A DNA stretch of 64,000 nucleotides from Ciona intestinalis (GCF_000224145.3 NC_020166.2:6206927-6270926), one strand, 5' to 3'. Counted from the stretch's first letter, positions 34,906-48,261 are shown. A program made the numbers and translations. The notes: generated by a model from the sequence alone, not told the origin.

Positions 34906-37841
34906 TTTCAACCTTATAACTAAATATGTTTTCTGTTGACGAAAATGATTATTAAGTAAGACTTATTCGCTCAAGTGTTATGCACTCCTTGACTCTGGCT
35001 TTGTTTAAGAGGCCAAATCCTGTTAAAACCAGCATAAAACTTTCTATATAGTCTAATGAATATACCGTCCTTCGTCTACACAAGTTTATATCGCAACATT
35101 GCCAATACCTTCTCAGATAAGAGGCATAGAATATAAATACTCGCGACACCACCATATGTTTGCCTAAAAATCCCGAGCGCTCTTAAAACTTACAAGATTA
35201 AAAGAAGTGTGAGGAAGAGTTATGGTGAACTAGATATTTTGTAAACTATGCGCTCGCTGTTAAAGTATTCTGCGTTGCATCAGCAGCAAATAGATATATT
35301 AATGATTAAATTCTTGTAAGTTTGACATACAACGCACATTCCACATCAAATCAATTAAAAAAAATACAGGAGTGGAAATAACCTTAACTAGCATTTGTTC
35401 TGATTCCCTGCCAACACACAACAAGGGATTTCGCATGCCGCATTTTGAATAAATCAACCGAAATGAGGGAGGCAAACAAGCACCACACCTGATGAAACTA
35501 AATATCATCTGGCATCCAAACACATTATCTGCTTTTCGTCAAATGACCCGTTTTGGTAAACAGGTTTGGATTTAATTTCACCGCAGCTCGACATGGCGAA
35601 TTAAGTGACGAAACCCGGTTAGCATGAATATTTCACGCACAGAAATTGCAGCGCAAATGGCATCATCGATTTTATTGCAACTATATACGTGTCCTCACAT
35701 GGAAAACGCTTTAATCACTTACAACTTTTTTACAGCACAACGACTTTTACAACGCTGCTGAAACAAAGTAAACATTTAGTCGCTGCGGCTGCCTGTCTTC
35801 GGTCACGTTAAGCAAGCGACATGCTAATTAACCGTGAAAGTGATCAGAGAGGTTGCCGTATAAGCGAGCATCCTGTCATGCCAGCATTCCACGGGCTCTG
35901 AAGCCACATCGAGTCCTTAAAGAAGCACCTCCAGCAACGCGACATTGAAAAAGGCGAGGCTCCACTCAGACCGAACCTTGTCCTTTTGCGTCACAGAATA
36001 AACTGATTTACCGAATTAACTTATTTTGCAGCATGTGGCTTATATTTGCAACGTGGTTTGCAGAAGAAAAATTACCGCCATTTTGACAGTTTTTAACAGT
36101 TATAGCCTTTCTGTGTAACAAATATGCTTGTCGTGTCTTCTTACATTTCTTAAGCGTTCACCTTACTGACTGCTGCGCCAATATTTGGAAATCGTAAAAC
36201 AACAAAAGGAATCTACCCTGTAAATCCCGTCTATACATCCATATGCTTGTACACTATATACTTATTCTTTAAAGGCAACGGTTGTGAATAAAATCTACTG
36301 GATTCAAGCAGCTGTTCGTGACATTGTTTTATGTGCCGTTTTGGTACACGTAATTTACAGAACAGTATTACTTCTTGAAAATGCTATTGCCGTATTTCTA
36401 CGCACTACTTGTCCGATATGTCTTCCCATATGCCACGTTATATCCGTTTAAACTGCTCGTAATTTACCACGGTCGTTTCCGTTTTATGTATCACATTATC
36501 GACCGGTTCAGGGTAAACATATGATAAAGGCCCTGACAACAACGAACGGTAGGCTATGTAAGTAGCGCGGAATGGATGTTATATATACGCTGAGGTGTAT
36601 TATATTAGACACACTGCCGTAGTTAATAATGGCGCCCCTGGTGAGTCACGATCGAAGAGCTATCGGGCCGTGACGTCTACAACCGAGAGAACCGGAAGGA
36701 ATTTTCAAACAATTGTTTGCGATTGATTTTATACTAGGTTGATTTACTGGTCAGGTTAATAGATATAACTACACACACGTTACCCAGCCGCCATACAAAC
36801 ATTTTGGGCCCATATATTTTTGGGTAAAAGTGGTGTACATATAAGGTGACGCATTTACTTCATTGGTCTTTCTAAGTAACGTCTTTTGAATCTTTAACAT
36901 TTTAAAAATTTTCCTTTTTATTTTTCTCCAAATATACCCTTTGGAATAAAAACTATAACGGGCCGCCTTTAATATCAAATATGCATATAGTAGGGTGGGG
37001 GAAGATGGGACACCTTTTTTAATCTATTTACTCTTCCAATTTGGTAGTAAACAAACATTCAACGATTTTTTATAAAACATTATCCTCACGGCTCCCATAG
37101 ACCGTTGTTAGTTGTCTAATACACGATCAGAATATTTGTTTATTATGTGTCAAAGGTGTCCCATCTTCTCCCACCCCACTATATTAATGAATCAAAGCTG
37201 GTTATTGATGCCACAAGCTTTGTATAATAACATACCCACGCCCTGCTTATAACAGCAGATCTTACCCAGCGGTCCCCCACGGACTGTCTAAATTGCAAAC
37301 CAAGCAAAAAATGGGAAAAAATCGAAAAAGTATACACTCACAAATATGGCCTAGTAGGCCATGTCACAAAATTTCATTAGTGATAACTCATAGGCGGGCA
37401 CGAGGCGTTTGAAACGGAAAACCTTGTGTTATACCTACTGCTGTTACCCCACCCCGAGAAGAACTAATGTACATTTATTCATCAATACTGAATCGGTAAT
37501 GCTGCGAGTGTGTATGAAATATAACGCTACAAAAATGGGACCCTTTTCTGGTAATTTTAGAGTAGAATTCAAGCTTTACTGACAGGGAAATACCCTCAAC
37601 TAAGAGCGAGCAGTCGGGCTTCCAAAAACCTTTTACTATTTTGGTACTAGTTAGTGCTTAATAAAAATAACTGCATTCGTTTATACGCACAAAAGTTTAA
37701 TTTTGTTTATTTTGCTCCCCGTAAATATACCTCCAGGTTACCACGACGTTGTTTTGATAAAATATTGTGCACATCCGGGAACTTTTGCTAGACGCGTTGT
37801 GATTGGTTACATGTGTCGCACTCTGTGTAGATATTTCCAAG
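34906..37841. other. intergenic, shared upstream region of two divergent genes
   Basis: No convincing exon was found. The region separates the start of the LDLa receptor (minus) from the start of HCF-1 (plus). It contains the MITE copy at 36993-37179. An inverted CCAAT box (ATTGG at 37803) lies about 40 bp before the HCF-1 ATG. Confidence 0.5.
36993..37179. mobile_element. intact MITE, GGGTGGGGG termini, TA duplication
   Basis: The left terminus GGGTGGGGGAAGATGGGACA and the right terminus TGTCCCATCTTCTCCCACCC are inverted copies, flanked on both sides by TA. About 187 bp, non-coding. A TA duplication points to the Tc1/mariner superfamily (Stowaway-like). Confidence 0.85.
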
Positions 37842-40800
37842 ATGGCGGCGCCCAGTGTAAAGTGGAATAGGGTTACGAATTCCAGTGGGCCAATTCCACG
37901 GCCACGTCATGGACATAGAGCAGTTGCAATCAAAGAGCTTATGGTCGTATTTGGAGGAGGAAACGAAGGTATTGTCGACGAGCTACATGTTTATAACACA
38001 GGTATGCAGGTTTTGTTGTTATTGTCATATTTTGAAATCAAACTTTTGGATATTTCTTGAAGCTTTCATGTATGGTTTATGGTTTAGCTTTTAAAAATCG
38101 TTAACTATGCTTGGTAATGTAATTATAAGTCATGTGTGACTAAGTTAAATAAAATAATATGTTGAACTGTGACATCTACACTACCTGTAAATTATGTTTA
38201 TTGTTGAACGTCTGTCGATTTATGTGCATACAGTGTAATTTGGTATTCCTGTTTGATTCGAGATGCATCGACAATGTCTATCTACCAACTGCAATATTTA
38301 GAACCCAAAATATTTCTGCAACATTTGTCATCGTACAGTAAAATAACCATTATAGCCATTTTTAAATATACATTCATTTTTCTATATACTGAATTTATCC
38401 AATTAAATTGGAATACTAGTATTATTACTCTTGCTGCTTTTAATAAAAGTATTATCTGGAAGGGTAGCTATATGCTTTGCATACAATTTCAGATTTTTTC
38501 CCAAAATCTGTTTTTTCCCCAAAAAAAGATATTTTAACTGTTAATAAAAATAAAGCTAAATTTTCTCTTTACTTTGCTAAACCATGCGAGAAAATTATTG
38601 ACAAAGTTGCTCAGTGCAAAAATTCCATCTGGTTTACATAAAGTGCGATAAAATACACTCGTCAGATGACCAAACCATATTTTAATAACTAAACTGAATA
38701 TTATTTCAGTGACCAACCAATGGTTTATTCCTGCTGTAAGAGGAGATATTCCTCCTGGTTGTGCAGCGTATGGCTTTGTGTGCGATGGAACCAGGTTGCT
38801 GGTGTTTGGTGGTATGATTGAATATGGAAGATATTCTGATGATCTTTATGAGTTACAGGTTACTGTTTGTAATTTGTTGTTTATCTGATTTTTACCCTAC
38901 CTAGTCTGTTATTGAATGTAAAACAACTAGATGCAGGGTATTGTGCAACTGTTATAATTTTTGAACTCTTGTTTTAATAAGCTAGACAAAATAAACAGGT
39001 GTAAACGTGTAGAGTGATTCATTTTATTGTAGCTTGTAGGGTAGGTATAGATTGTAATACCGCTAAAAAACAGTAACTGAACAAAAAATCTTATTTTGAT
39101 TGAACGGAAACAACACACTTCAGAAGTCTTCAGTTTTGCTTTCATAATAAAGACAATATGGGTATACCAATTGTACCAATAAGTAAAAACTTTTCAGGCA
39201 AGCAGATGGGAGTGGAAGAAATTGTCTCCTCGTCCTCCTCATAACGGACCCCCGCCTCTTCCAAGATTAGGACACAGTTTTACGCTTGTGGGCGATCAGA
39301 TTTTTCTATTTGGAGGACTTGCTAATGAGAGCGATGATCCAAAGACTAATATTCCGAGGTTAGTTTGTACAACTTTGTAGCGGTAAAATTTACAAACAAG
39401 ATATAATATAGCTATTCTATAATTTTATACTAAATGAATGAATCTGATATATCTTACCTAACTTCTTAATACGCTTGTGTTTTTGGCCGCAACCAATATT
39501 TTATGCATAAATTGGTACTGATGGTGATGGTTTGGTTTTTCGTTGCTTAAAAGATATTAAGGTTACAATGCCATTAAAAAAAATGCTCTAACCAGTGGTA
39601 CAACACAACTAAATGGAATGGCATCAAGAGTTTAGAAGAGCAATTAGCTTTGCTTAACAAGTCTCGAAGAATTTTGTTCTTAGATTTAGTGTTTATAAAT
39701 CACAAAGAGTAGTTTAACAAAAAGTCAATTTCAGACATGGATGTTGTTTGTAATTGTTGATAAAATAAACAGCATAATAACCAACTTTATAAAAATTGCA
39801 TTTGTTTGTATTAGATATTTGAACGACTTGTATACACTTGAACTTCGAAATCTAAATGCCATCTCATGGGAAGTCCCCCCCACTTATGGGTCTCCTCCAC
39901 CCCCACGCGAGTCGCATACTGCCGTGGCTTGGAAAGACTCCAATGGTCATCAGCGACTCATCGTTTATGGAGGAATGAACGGATCTCGACTTGGAGATTT
40001 ATGGATGCTTGACGTTGGTATGTGTGAGCTGCTGGTGTGGTCACTGCTATCTTCTTCTTATTTGTATAATAAGTAAAATATATTTTAGGCAATTTAAAAA
40101 TGTGAATTTTAAAGCTTTATAAACTTTTTCAGAGTTTGTTTTAGGTATATTATATCCTTCAGAAGTATTTGGATCACTTTGGGGTTTATAGTGATTAGTG
40201 ATATTTATTTGTCACAACAACCAACTAATCAGTTTTGAGTACTATTAGTAAAAAGCACATTTTTTAATTATGAATTTGAATTTTCTTTAGGACCAATGTC
40301 GTGGAGCTGTCCTATTGTACCTTCATCTGGACCAAGTCCATTACCACGCAGTCTGCACAGTGCAATCTGTATTGATGATAAGATGTATGTGTTTGGAGGT
40401 TGGGTACCACTCGTAATTGATGAGATGAAACCATCAAGTCATGAGAAGGAATGGAAATGCAGTGATACTCTTGCCACTTACAACCTCAAAACCTTATCCT
40501 GGGAACCTGTTTCAATAGAGGTAAATTTTTAATTTGAAATGATAGATATATATTTGAAAAATAACCATGTTTTTAATACAAAAAAAATAGTATTTAGTTT
40601 TCTAAGGTTTAACAAAAAGACTCTGGTCCTGGCTTTTGTTACAGGCCAGTTGGTGTACTGTTCAAACACCACATTTTAATATGATAACTTTTCTTTATTT
40701 TTTTTGGTAATTGGAGAGGGTGGTACTGTCGATGGTCTATAAAAGGGCGATTAACGAAGTATAATAGTTTTTCAATCAAACATTACCATAAAATTTCGGT

Positions 40801-43800
40801 GTTACAATTAACATTTTACATTTTGAGCAGATTGTAGAAGATACTGCTCCTCGTGCCAGGGCAGGCCACTCTTGTGTTAATATCAACTCGCGTATGTATC
40901 TATGGAGTGGCAGGGATGGTTACAGGAAAGCATGGAACAACCAAGTTTGCTGCAAAGATCTTTGGTTCCTTGAAACAAGTGAATTAAAGTTTTTTTTAAG
41001 TTTTTAAAATTGGTGTTCTGGTAAAATATCAAGTATTACATAACTTTATGCTTGTAAGAACAGGAGCAAATATGCAAGTTCTTCCCTAAATTTTTTATTA
41101 TATTTACAAATTTGTTATTATTTTTGTTTTTAAGCTATTATTGGATCTGAAATGTCATACTGTCATATCCTTGTAGAATGATATTCGATATTAGGCTACT
41201 GATTTATAGGGGTTTTCTCTTAAATAAATTAATTACAATAAAACTATTTTTAGCTGATTATCCCACAATTTTAACTTTCGTGCTTTTTTTGCAGAGAAAC
41301 CACCAGCGCCATCACGTGTCCAGCTTGTCCGAGCTTCCACCCACACCTTGGAAGTATCGTGGGGACCCGTTGCCATTGCAGATGCTTACCTTCTACAAAT
41401 ACAAAAATATGAGATTGTCAACAAAAGTCCACCCCCACCCAAAGGTATGTGTTGATTAACAGTTGATATGTCTAGCTCTGGTGTGACAATAATCCAGCAA
41501 GTGTACTAAGCCGTTCTAGCAAAAAAAATTAAGAACTATTTTTTAATAATATGACCACACCTCAGGCACTTGTAATGAGTAATATGTCACTGACCCTCCT
41601 TTATATATTCTTCTTTCCAGTTTCCGCTCCCCTTCCCCAGACTTCTGCAGCACAGTTAGTGAACACCACACCACGCCTTGCTTCCCCACTCCCCATAACT
41701 TCCACACAAGCGAACCCCAACATAACCGGCATTGCTGCTCTTGCTGCTGCTGCTGCCGCATCCCAAGGAACAGTGAACAAGTAAGAAATCATCATACATA
41801 AAGTTCTTTGCATGGGATTTTGGTTAAAACCTGGGGTGACATTGTTAAGCTCCCATATTGGTCAAATATAGGGAACCTTTTATTGACTTATGTGGCATAT
41901 GCAGTATACTTTGGCTCCACTTGTTTGTATAGACACTTCTTAGCAGGTTAAATTTTGTTTTAAAACTTGGGAGCTAAAACATATAATGTTTTTTTAGTTG
42001 GTTAACTTGATTTTTTATAGAATACCTTTGCAGTTCAGTTTTTGTAAAAAATGCTATGAATTTAAGGTTTGCAGGTTTGCTTCTTTTGGACAATCCTGGT
42101 CTAATACTAGTGTTAGTGTATACCAAATCCTTTTCAAATTTTTGTTCGGGGGAGGGAGTGTCTTTTTAATATTAAATCGGATTACCAATGCTACACGAAC
42201 TCACTACTAACACACTAAGCTACAATCTATAGCTTGTCACGAGTAGTGTGTGGATGTCGTTAGCATAGTTATGACTATTTTTATATTGTCCTGTTGCCTT
42301 GTTACATTGATGAATCATCTTTGTTATGATAACTATAAAAAGCACTGTAGTTGTATCTGTTTAAACTGATATAATAATTGTACATTTTTTTAGAGCACCT
42401 GGTCTCCCAAGCAATGTACCAATGATAAGTTCCACTACAAACCCAGTTCCGACTGGTTTAATCTCGACAGAAGGTCAACATCAACAAGTGACAGTAATGA
42501 AGCCAGCCAATGTACAACACACACGGCAGGTCTTTACAATGAAAAAAGGTAGAGTTTCCAATTCGATTAAAAATTGTCACACATTTCAGTCAGGTTGCAC
42601 GTATTGCACATGTAGCACTTATATGAACACCAATGTTTCTTTAGGTCCTGTTACTCAGGTCGTGACCACCGTAATTGGAGGAGTGACCAAAACAATCACG
42701 CTGCTCAAAACACCAATCACCAGCTTACCTAAAGTATGTTTTTTCCCTTAAATTTTCTTTACAATACTTCAGTCCAGTTGTTTTTTTTCCAACACACATA
42801 CCAGAATCCCGATTACCAGCATGGTTCGCATAATTAGCAAACATGCATTAGCTAACTTTACTACTTTTGCTATTCTTATCATAATTTTCTAATTTTATTT
42901 ACCTTACCAGTTACCCATTTATAAAACTATGTTTCATTGGTATGATAGATAGAGTTTGGTGGTAATTTACGCATTTCCTATAAATTATTTGCCCAATTTG
43001 TTTCATACTATTACCTAAACATTCCGTATAATGTAATCATATACCGACCATTCTTACATTTCATTCACAGCAAAGTGGTGGATCTATTGTTAAACTGGTT
43101 TCCAGCGGCAACACGAGTTCAATCAATCGACCAATCTCTATTATGACGTCACAGTTAGGTGGCGCCACCGGGCAGCCTTCTATTCTCAAGACAATCCCAA
43201 TCATTAACAAGACGGGTGCCAACACCACGAAGCTTGTGTCAATCAACACTAAAGTTATAACTCCTGGTGTTGGAACTAAGATACTTACCTCCAACCCACA
43301 GGTAGCCAACTTTGTTCTATATGTTGTTCGGAACGGGATGGCCTGTATATGCTCTATTGCAGTGGTTCCCAAACTTTTTTTTCACCCGGCCCCATTTGAG
43401 CTATTCAAAATGTTTGCGGCGCACTTAGCCAAAGGTCTTAGAAATAAAAACGCATTTTTGCAGTTTTATCGTGTATTTTAAGATTAGGCTCGTTTAAGCA
43501 TATGAAACTTAAGCATATGAAAAGTGTTGTACCACAGTCTGGACATGATTATTGCAAACCGAAAGAAATAATTGGCATTGTTACGTAATATACAAATCTA
43601 CTGTACAGATAGAAATGCGAAAACAAACTTTTTAAATTTTATTATTGAACAAACACGTTGGATTTTTATATAAAACAACAATTTATATTGCAATAAAATA
43701 TTAATACAAATCAATTATCTCGACCATGCTAAATTGGAAATGTTTCTGCAAATTTTCACGGCACACTTGACGGGTTGCGTCGGCGCACTAGTGCGCCGCG

Positions 43801-46800
43801 GCGCCCACTTTGGGAACCGCGGCTCTATTGGCATTAACTTTATTCATTTACTCCTTCACATTAATCTGTATCCAGGTTCATTAAAATCTATGCTGGGGTC
43901 TCCAGTTTGCACAAATCATCTGTAAACATTACTTACCTTTAGCATGTGTTGTATATAATTAGTTCTGTTTTTTTTTTTAATTGCAAAAAATGGATTCAGG
44001 TTTTTTGAAGTCAACACACATGACAAAAAAAACAGTAAATTAAGATGTTTTGTACAATACAGGGCATGAAAGTGATATCTAATGTGGCAGGGATGCAACG
44101 AATCATTGTAACTCCTAAACCAAAGCCACTGGTTACTGTACAACAAGGTGGGTCACTGCGATGGTGTATTATCTCAGTAAAGTTTGATTTTTAATCTCAA
44201 TCGCCTATTTTCCCTTCAGCCCAACCCTCTGTAGCAGCAATAACATCAGCATTACCAGCCAGAATCACCCCACCCCCACCCGTGGTGGTTCAGACTCCAT
44301 CAGCTCCTTCCCCAACCCTCAAAGAAGCAACTAACCCCCCACAAGTTCCAAAACCACCAGAAATTGTTAAAGAATCAGATCCGAAACCAGTTGCAGTTGC
44401 TACTGATGGCAGCACAATCTCCAACACTGCTCCTCCTGTTTCTAGTTTGAAACCTGAGGAAGCAGAACCTCCCGTTCCCATGGAAACAGAACCCGATAAT
44501 TCAAAGCCGGAGGAATCCACAAAACCATCTTCACCAGAAGTCCTTAACCTGCCGAAAATTTCAGAAGCAAATAATTCCACTAAACCCAGCACCGTACAAA
44601 CCAACATTGCTCAAACTGACACAACAGCAGCTGGCAACACTGAGACTGGCAACACTGAGACTGGCAACACTGAGACTGGCAACACTGAGACTGGCAGCAC
44701 TGAGACTGGCAGCACTGAGACTGGCAGCACTGAGACTGGCAACACTGAGACTGGCAACACTGAGACTGGCAACACTGAGGCTGGCAACACTGAGGCTGGC
44801 AACACTGAGGCTGGCAACACTGAGGCTGGAAACACTGACGCTGGAAACACTGAAACTGGAAACACTGAAACTGGAAACACTGAAAACACTAAAACTGAAA
44901 ACACTAAGACTGACAACTCTGAGACTGGAAACACTCAGACTGGAAACACTCAGACTGGCAACACTCAGACTGGCAACACTGAGACTGGCAACACTGACAC
45001 TGGCAACACTGAGACTGGCAACACTGACACTGGCAACACTGGCACTGGCAACACTGGCACTGGCAACACTGAAACTGGAAGCTCTAAAGTTGACACGTTA
45101 TGTAGTAAAATGGAAATTAAAAGTCAAAATGTAAAAGACGAAGAAGAGAAGATGGAGGTTGGAAACAGTGATGACATCATTAAATCCAAAGATCAATCTT
45201 CGAGTGCGATGGATGTTGATGGAGAAGATGCAAATGTGAAGAAAGGGTTGGAAGTAAATGAAGCTGAGAAAATTAATGATGATAAAGAAACCAAAATGGA
45301 TGAAGATTTACAACCAGAGCAAACAAATCAAACGTGAGTTACAAATCTAAACCTACTGTTTTCTGTAAGCATTTTATTGCCCAAATTGCCAATTTTTTAT
45401 TACTTAAGTTACCATAACAATTTTAAGGCAACATTTGGTGTTTGTTGTAAACTTATGCTTCAGCTCGCTTAAACCAAGTTTAAAAAAAAAATTCTATTCC
45501 ACTACGTTGCAACTTAAAAGTAGTTTAGTATTTTATGAAATATGTTAGGATTTAAAAGTGTTGGACCAATACTTGGTTTAGGAAAAATACGTTAACAGTA
45601 GCTGTTTAAAATATTAAAAAACGAGTTTCTTTATTTATACCATGGTATAAAGAGGTAGTGGTCTAGTCAATTTTACGTAAATTAACTTTTAATACTTTAC
45701 AGAATAAATACGGAGTGTAAGAGTCCACCACATGAAACCACCACTACCAACCAGACAGATTCTACAATAACTGCCACAGCTGGTACAACTGACCCCACAT
45801 CGACCACTACCATGGTATCTGGTGGTTCCATGGCTTCTGGTTCAGAACAACAACCACCAACAACCACAAGGTAAGCGGAGACATATGTTTTTTGGCATCA
45901 ACAGATTAACCTGGAGAGGGCATGGGAAATTACTGTGAGAGTCAAGGGAAATTAAATGTTCTAAAAATCATATCATACTAGAAACAAAGTTTAGTTTTGA
46001 ATTGTTAAAAAAGTACTTTTAATATGTTACATTTTTATTTATAGTAGTGTGGGGGAAGATGGGACACTTTTAGAACATAATAACCAAATATCCCGATCGT
46101 GTTTTAAACAATTAACAACGGTCTATGGAAGTTGTAAGGAAACAGTTTTATAATTCTTTGAATGTTTTTTTTTATGTACTACAAAATGGGAAGAGAAAAC
46201 AGGGTGAAAAGGTGTCCCATCTTTCCCCACCCTACTATTTTCTCATTAGGTAATATTTTTAAAAGTAACCTAACTAAACCAAAATATATTTCAGTGAATG
46301 CGAGACCCCACCCCATGAAACCGCAACAACCAATCAAACTGACAGCACGAAGACTGTTTCAGCATCTGACCAATCCACACGTACTACCCCATCTACTATT
46401 ATCCCTGTGCCTATGTCTGCCCCAGAACAACCCCCGACACCTGTGTCCGTTACCCCACCAGTCACAGAAGCAGCAAAGAGCGATGTTCCACCAAAAGTGG
46501 ACCATGTGTGGCATGATGTGGCGATAGTGAAGTCTTCATCACTCATTGTCAACCAATACTTGGAGAAAGTTGAGCAACCCGAGCCAGATGCAGTTGATGT
46601 TGTAAACATACCAGATCAGGTTAATTTTTTTAACTTTTACATTTGCCAATATTATACAGTTGCGTGTTTTTTACAATTAGTGCAACATTAAATCAAAAAA
46701 TTCTTACGTATTTTGTTTTTTGTGTTTAATACGGTATTCTGAAAAATAGGTAAATTTAAAGCGAACACTACAATGGCCTAGTGGTTAAGGGTTTAGATTA

Positions 46801-47837
46801 AAGTATGGGAAAGTAGTAGGTGTTAAACTCTAAACCCCTTTTTACATTGAATCTATAATATATATGTTACACTGAATGTATAATATATAACTTCTGTTTA
46901 ACAATCTACAGAATGGAGTTCTTAGAAAGGTTTCCCTGGAACCAGGTACAGCATACAAGTTCCGCGTTGCAGCAATCAACGAATGTGGTCGTGGTCCTTT
47001 CTCTGATGTTTCAGCATTTAAAACATGTCTGCCTGGTTTCCCCGGAGCTCCATCTGCTATCAAAATCAGCAAGACCATGGAAGGTGCTTCAATATCTTGG
47101 GAGCCACCCACGAGCACAAATGGGACGATACAGGAATACTCGGTCTACTTAGCTGTGAAAAGTTCACAAGCAAGACAGAATCCAAATAACATGCAATTTG
47201 TGAGGTATTTATTTCATTAATCATACCAGCAGTAATAAATATCCAGTGTTAAACCACAAATTACCCATACTAAAATTCAAAACAGTACATACTTTGTCTT
47301 TATTTATGTTCAATTTGATATCATATATTATAATATATTCAAGATATTTGCTACTGCATGCATACTCGCTATTGCGTGCATCTATAAGCAATCACCTCCA
47401 CTGCATACAGGGTGTACCTGGGAAGTTTGCCAAGGTGTGTGGTTCCTCATGCTCACCTTGGTTCAGCACATATTGACTGCTCCACCAAACCAGCCATCAT
47501 ATTCAGGATAGCAGCAAAGAACCAAAAAGGTTACGGACCAGCTACCCAAGTCAGGTGGCTACAAGGTACGGCAATAGTTTTTGTGATATAAAAGGAAAAA
47601 GCAAAAGCCAGTGTATAAATTTTGTTTCACCAGATGCTTCAAAAGTTGACACTCAAAGGCAAGCCTTTAAACGCACTGTTCCAGGGCAAGAAAGGTGAGG
47701 CTTTCTAAATCTACTTGCATTAATGTTGATTTAATTCACTGCTGTACTCTAATCACGCCAGTGAACTTATCGTGACGTCACATTAATTTTCTTATTTTAT
47801 TTTCAGTTCTGTGAAGAAGTCAAGATTAGAAGTTTAA
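37842..47837 (+). CDS. HCFC1: host cell factor 1 (HCF-1) orthologue
   Basis: Nineteen exons: 37842-38001, 38710-38858, 39198-39358, 39815-40017, 40291-40520, 40831-40978, 41295-41444, 41621-41780, 42394-42548, 42645-42733, 43071-43301, 44063-44147, 44220-45333, 45703-45870, 46295-46619, 46912-47204, 47411-47565, 47634-47694, 47807-47837. They total 1356 codons with all phases closed. HCF-1 is a chromatin co-factor that recruits SET1/MLL, Sin3 and OGT. Residues ~1-350 are the kelch beta-propeller ([32 protein letters not shown]). A Fn3 half follows (ARVQLVRA-type), then a low-complexity middle with [12 protein letters not shown] and [15 protein letters not shown], the TGNTE repeat, two PRO-like motifs, and the C-terminal Fn3 pair ([32 protein letters not shown]). 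It ends KKSRLEV. It is shorter than the human protein (about 2035 aa). The start is MAAPSVKW at 37842, in good context. AATAAA at 48256. Confidence 0.95.
43360..43822. mobile_element. hAT-type MITE in an HCF-1 intron, 8-bp duplication
   Basis: It begins CAGTGGTTCCCAAACTTTTT, a classic hAT/Charlie-like end, and finishes with the near complement CCACTTTGGGAACCGCGG. It is flanked by CTCTATTG at 43352-43359 and 43823-43830. It is 463 bp and non-coding, and sits wholly inside the intron between exons 11 and 12. Confidence 0.9.
44632..45085 (+). repeat. HCFC1: 15-bp coding minisatellite (Thr-Gly-Asn-Thr-Glu) in HCF-1
   Basis: About 30 tandem units of ACTGGCAACACTGAG and variants in frame, giving roughly residues 780-930 of the HCF-1 model. 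Variants change single residues (N to S, E to A/D/Q/G), and one segment has irregular N-T-K/E-N units. The array stays open because the unit is a multiple of three. It should be length-polymorphic. Confidence 0.95.
45703..45780 (+). other. HCFC1: HCF-1(PRO)-like motif 1
   Basis: The start of exon 14 encodes [18 protein letters not shown]. It aligns with the vertebrate OGT-binding and cleavage repeat (CETHETGTTNTATT core) in its HET-x-TTN-x-T threonine region. The residue after Cys is Lys, where the vertebrate repeat has the essential Glu. Confidence 0.6.
46047..46233. mobile_element. MITE, GGGTGGGGG family, between the two PRO-like exons
   Basis: The termini are GTGTGGGGGAAGATGGGACA and TGTCCCATCTTTCCCCACCC with flanking TA. 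It is the same family as 36993-37179 and 52192-52381, and it lies in the intron between HCF-1 exons 14 and 15. Confidence 0.8.
46295..46360 (+). other. HCFC1: HCF-1(PRO)-like motif 2
   Basis: The start of exon 15 encodes [19 protein letters not shown]. The Cys-Glu-Thr and the His-Glu-Thr-x-Thr-Thr-Asn elements of the vertebrate repeat are both present. The Pro-Pro pair lies between them rather than before them. Confidence 0.65.
46765..46845 (+). repeat. tRNA-like SINE fragment
   Basis: CAATGGCCTAGTGGTTAAGG resembles an A box, and GGTGTTAAACTCTAAACCCC about 45 bp on is a degraded B box and stem. It does not fold into a proper cloverleaf. It lies in an HCF-1 intron. Confidence 0.35.
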
Positions 47838-48261
47838 AACTGACGTGTTGTCTTCCTTCAGCATACAGACACACCACATGGGCAAAAACACAAGCGACAC
47901 GCTGTACATACAACACCTCCGAAAAACTTATGCCTTTTTTCCTTCTACTCTATTTTTTGAGCCATTTCGCAGTTTGCTGTACAGTTCTGTTTAAAGTATA
48001 TTCATTTCTTCACTTTTATGTAACCAAGAATGGCCGTATGTAGTTGCGACCATGATATACGCATTGCATCGGCTTATAATTTTCAGGGAAATCTCGTTGT
48101 AGCAGAACGAGCCAGTTCCGAACACAAAGTCAGCAGTATGAGCGCTTTCTGCCGGTGTACGCCTACATTGCCACTTGTGTGGTCCTGCTTTTGTTTCAAT
48201 TTGATTATGATACACATATTTTCTGTGTACACTTCGCGCCGTTTTTTTGCTAAAAAATAAA

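Noticed and set aside
43734-43925. 63-residue frame in an HCF-1 intron
   Set aside because: Lies in and beyond the right end of the hAT-type MITE; not an exon.
44290-44607. 105-residue minus-strand frame opposite HCF-1
   Set aside because: Mirror of a Pro/Ser/Glu-rich coding stretch, without splice context.
44607-45134. 175-residue frame rich in LRLAT repeats overlapping HCF-1 exon 13, and a VSVLP-repeat frame on the opposite strand
   Set aside because: Both are alternative readings of the 15-bp minisatellite. The unit length is a multiple of three, so all frames stay open. Only the TGNTE frame joins HCF-1 with correct phase.
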